Shown here one piece after another: positions 15,478 through 16,833 of a stretch of 16,833 nucleotides of DNA. Source of the stretch: Candidatus Omnitrophota bacterium (GTDB lineage Bacteria > Omnitrophota > Gorgyraeia > Zapsychrales > Zapsychraceae); contig JAGYNW010000019.1 of the NCBI GenBank assembly GCA_018399915.1, positions 1-16,833 of the forward strand. The letters are read 5' to 3'. How positions within the stretch are numbered: the stretch's first letter is position 1; every line of letters starts with the position of its first letter. Position numbers and translations under genes: made by a program. The notes under the pieces were generated by a model that saw only the letters and a program-made list of their open reading frames with translations, did not search any database and was not told the origin of the DNA.

Positions 15478-15746
15478 TATTTACGTAAATTTAATTTTGC
15501 GAGAGTTTCTTGATACTTTTGCTGGTCTTTACTCTTCAAGTACGCAAGAAGTCTCCTTCGTTTTCCGATCATCATCAAAAGCCCACGACGGGAATGAAAA
15601 TCCTTTTTATGAACTTTAAAATGATCTGTGAGATAGTTGATCTTTTCTGACAAAAGGGCGATCTGGACAACCGGAGAACCCGTGTCCTTGGAATGGCCTT
15701 TGTAATTGTCAATGATTTCTGTTTTTCTGTCCTTTAGTAAAACCAA
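15477..15746 (-). CDS. rpsO: 30S ribosomal protein uS15
   Basis: An 89-residue protein, the standard length for S15, which binds 16S rRNA early in small-subunit assembly. Conserved segments include DTGSPVVQIALLSEKINYLT and DFHSRRGLLMMIGKRRRLLAYL. The start codon is TTG at 15746, supported by a perfect AGGAGG (15760-15755) with 8 nt between; no ATG is available at this point. It heads the rpsO-pnp unit from its own strong promoter. S15 represses its own translation through leader RNA in many bacteria. Confidence 0.96.
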   Translation of the reverse strand: MVLLKDRKTEIIDNYKGHSKDTGSPVVQIALLSEKINYLTDHFKVHKKDFHSRRGLLMMIGKRRRLLAYLKSKDQQKYQETLAKLNLRK

Positions 15747-15754
15747 TGTCTTTT

Positions 15755-15774
15755 CCTCCTTAAAAAATTTAAGA
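15755..15774 (-). promoter_or_regulatory. rpsO ribosome-binding site inside a hairpin
   Basis: The Shine-Dalgarno AGGAGG at 15760-15755 is partly paired: in the RNA, UCUUAAA (15774-15768) pairs with UUUAAGG (15764-15758) around a UUU loop. Half of the ribosome-binding site is therefore in the stem, which could make translation start switchable. Confidence 0.5.
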
Positions 15775-15831
15775 TTTACTTTGTAAAAATATTTTTCCTC
15801 TGTGCTTATTCATGAAGGCACACACACAAAC

Positions 15832-15872
15832 GATATATATTATTATAATAATAAATTCTATTAATATATATC
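15832..15872. repeat. AT-rich inverted repeat in the rpsO leader
   Basis: GATATATATTA (15832-15842) is repeated in inverse at the other end (TAATATATATC, 15862-15872), giving an 11-bp stem with an AT-rich inner part that can pair further. It lies just downstream of the predicted transcription start of rpsO. Confidence 0.6.
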
Positions 15873-15887
15873 AACACCAGAGTGTGC

Positions 15888-15916
15888 ATTATACTATCGG
15901 GCGATATCTTAGTCAA
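15888..15916 (-). promoter_or_regulatory. Near-consensus sigma70 promoter for rpsO-pnp
   Basis: On the minus strand TTGACT (15916-15911) and TATAAT (15893-15888) are separated by exactly 17 bp, matching the -35 at five of six and the -10 at all six positions. The start of transcription should be near 15880, giving a leader of about 135 nt before the rpsO TTG. The gap from here to the upstream gene's end (15917-16058) has no other feature I can support, and no terminator is seen in it. Confidence 0.85.
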
Positions 15917-16058
15917 GATTTAAAAATGAGGCCGGCGGGCACACGCAAAGCAAAGATCAAGAGAAAAAGCGACGCGGTGCGAGAGACGGGTAAACTTTGA
16001 AGAATGAATAAGTTATGTCCTTTCAACAAATAATCTGCGCAAAATCATACACATCAAG

Positions 16059-16754
16059 TCAATCCGAAACCCGGGGCTGGCCTTTGGGCCGAATAATAAT
16101 GGTCTTCACCTTATTAAAATCAACCGATAATTTTTCATTCGTATCCCGGCGCTTATTGTAAAGGCCCATCATCTTTTTCATCTCTGACAAACTATCATTT
16201 TTGGCTAAAAAATCATTTTGACGGATATCCTTGATGATGTCCATCAACTCTTCATCCGTAAAAGCATTAACATCCATATTGGCCTGAAAAAAAGACTCTT
16301 TAAGAAGATTTTTCAACCGGGCAGCCTTGTACTTCTTAAGAGTGCTGTATTTCTTTCCATTGACCATCATCTCAAAACCGGAAGACCCATCTTGGGCGAT
16401 ATTCATGGGTTTGACAGCGGACCGGACATTTGTTTTCTCATTCTCACCGGGCAAACGCCCCAAAGAAGTCCTTCGGGGATAAATGATCTCAACCTTTTTT
16501 GACACCTTAGACCCCTGCGGCTCATTTTTTTTCTTTTGCGCTAACGCTTTTAAGGCGGCTTCTATTTTCTCCTCCCGGCTCATCTGCTTCCCTATGGCTT
16601 CAGCCGCTTGTGGAAGGATCTCAGGCGCAACTTGCGTTGTCTCAGGAGAAACTTGCGCCATCAGCCGCCCCGGGAAACTCAAAGACGCCAAAAACAATAA
16701 ACATATCATTGCAAGACTGTTTTTCATAAAATAAATGAACACGCCAGGGAACAT
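16059..16754 (-). CDS. Exported protein of unknown function
   Basis: A protein of up to 231 residues that I do not recognise. It has a signal peptide: MKNS, a hydrophobic stretch LAMICLLFLASL, and a likely signal peptidase I site after RLMA. The mature part is charged and hydrophilic, rich in Lys, Glu and Asn, with predicted helical stretches (REEKIEAALKALAQKKK and DEELMDIIKDIRQ) and no Cys. Two starts are possible: ATG at 16754, preceded by purine-rich sequence, and ATG at 16727, which gives a more standard signal peptide but has no clear Shine-Dalgarno. It lies 26 bp after the gene fragment upstream and is probably cotranscribed with it. Confidence 0.75.
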   Translation of the reverse strand: MFPGVFIYFMKNSLAMICLLFLASLSFPGRLMAQVSPETTQVAPEILPQAAEAIGKQMSREEKIEAALKALAQKKKNEPQGSKVSKKVEIIYPRRTSLGRLPGENEKTNVRSAVKPMNIAQDGSSGFEMMVNGKKYSTLKKYKAARLKNLLKESFFQANMDVNAFTDEELMDIIKDIRQNDFLAKNDSLSEMKKMMGLYNKRRDTNEKLSVDFNKVKTIIIRPKGQPRVSD

Positions 16755-16780
16755 ACCTCTTTATCCCCTCCCGGACCTAT

Positions 16781-16831
16781 TTATTTAGCCGCAGTTTTTT
16801 TCTTGGCGGTTTTTTTCTTCCTGACCGGCGT
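16781..16831 (-). CDS. C-terminal end of a protein with a Lys/Ala-rich tail (partial)
   Basis: The last 16 codons of a gene running in from the right encode TPVRKKKTAKKKTAAK and then TAA. Such tails occur on histone H1-like and other nucleic-acid-binding proteins, but the rest of the gene is outside the window, so its identity cannot be given. The frame was picked because it alone gives a continuous basic tail ending in a stop close to the next gene's start. Confidence 0.5.
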   Translation of the reverse strand, partial: TPVRKKKTAKKKTAAK

Positions 16832-16833
16832 TT

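Noticed and set aside
15812..16000. Plus-strand ORF of 62 codons, and its basic 24-codon end from 15926
   Set aside because: It crosses the rpsO promoter in antisense, begins in AT-repeat sequence and has no Shine-Dalgarno. The Lys/Arg-rich end looks coding-like but is too short to support.

Overview
This is a bacterial chromosomal segment of moderate GC content. Nearly all genes run leftward on the minus strand; the exceptions are a truncated gene at the left edge and one isolated nuclease gene near 3.6 kb. The housekeeping order (rpsO, pnp, ftsK, a rodZ-like gene, rimO, pgsA, pgpA), a Bax-inhibitor-like gene and polysaccharide/lipid-type methyltransferase and glycosyltransferase genes suggest a Gram-negative, deep-branching environmental lineage. 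Candidatus Omnitrophota or a relative is my best guess, from gene style and order only.

Right part (about 13.1-16.8 kb, minus strand): the Lys/Ala-rich C-terminal end of an unidentified protein, then an exported protein of unknown function, then rpsO and pnp. rpsO has a near-consensus sigma70 promoter, a leader of about 135 nt that can fold, a Shine-Dalgarno partly inside a hairpin, and a TTG start. A long perfect inverted repeat separates pnp from ftsK.

Centre (7.5-13.1 kb, minus strand): a tightly packed run ftsK > rodZ-like > rimO > pgsA > pgpA. Every junction overlaps, three of them as ATGA. It joins chromosome segregation, cell-shape control, ribosomal protein S12 modification and phosphatidylglycerol synthesis. 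PgsA and PgpA catalyse consecutive steps. Further left, a Bax inhibitor-1-type membrane protein, a methyltransferase-glycosyltransferase fusion and a second methyltransferase form another close-packed run (4.4-7.4 kb).

Left part (0-4.4 kb) is the accessory-looking section: the 3' end of an RNA 2',3'-cyclic phosphodiesterase, a flavodoxin-like protein, a large polytopic membrane protein of unknown function preceded by a possible 26-codon ORF, a gamma-glutamylcyclotransferase-fold protein, and a plus-strand gene joining a DUF1016/YhcG-type N-terminal domain to an apparently intact staphylococcal-nuclease domain. The 407-bp gap between the last two genes carries at least five inverted repeats, four of them in tandem. 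The best candidates for something new are this fusion nuclease with its hairpin-rich upstream region, and the structured rpsO leader. No CRISPR array, insertion sequence, tRNA or rRNA was seen.
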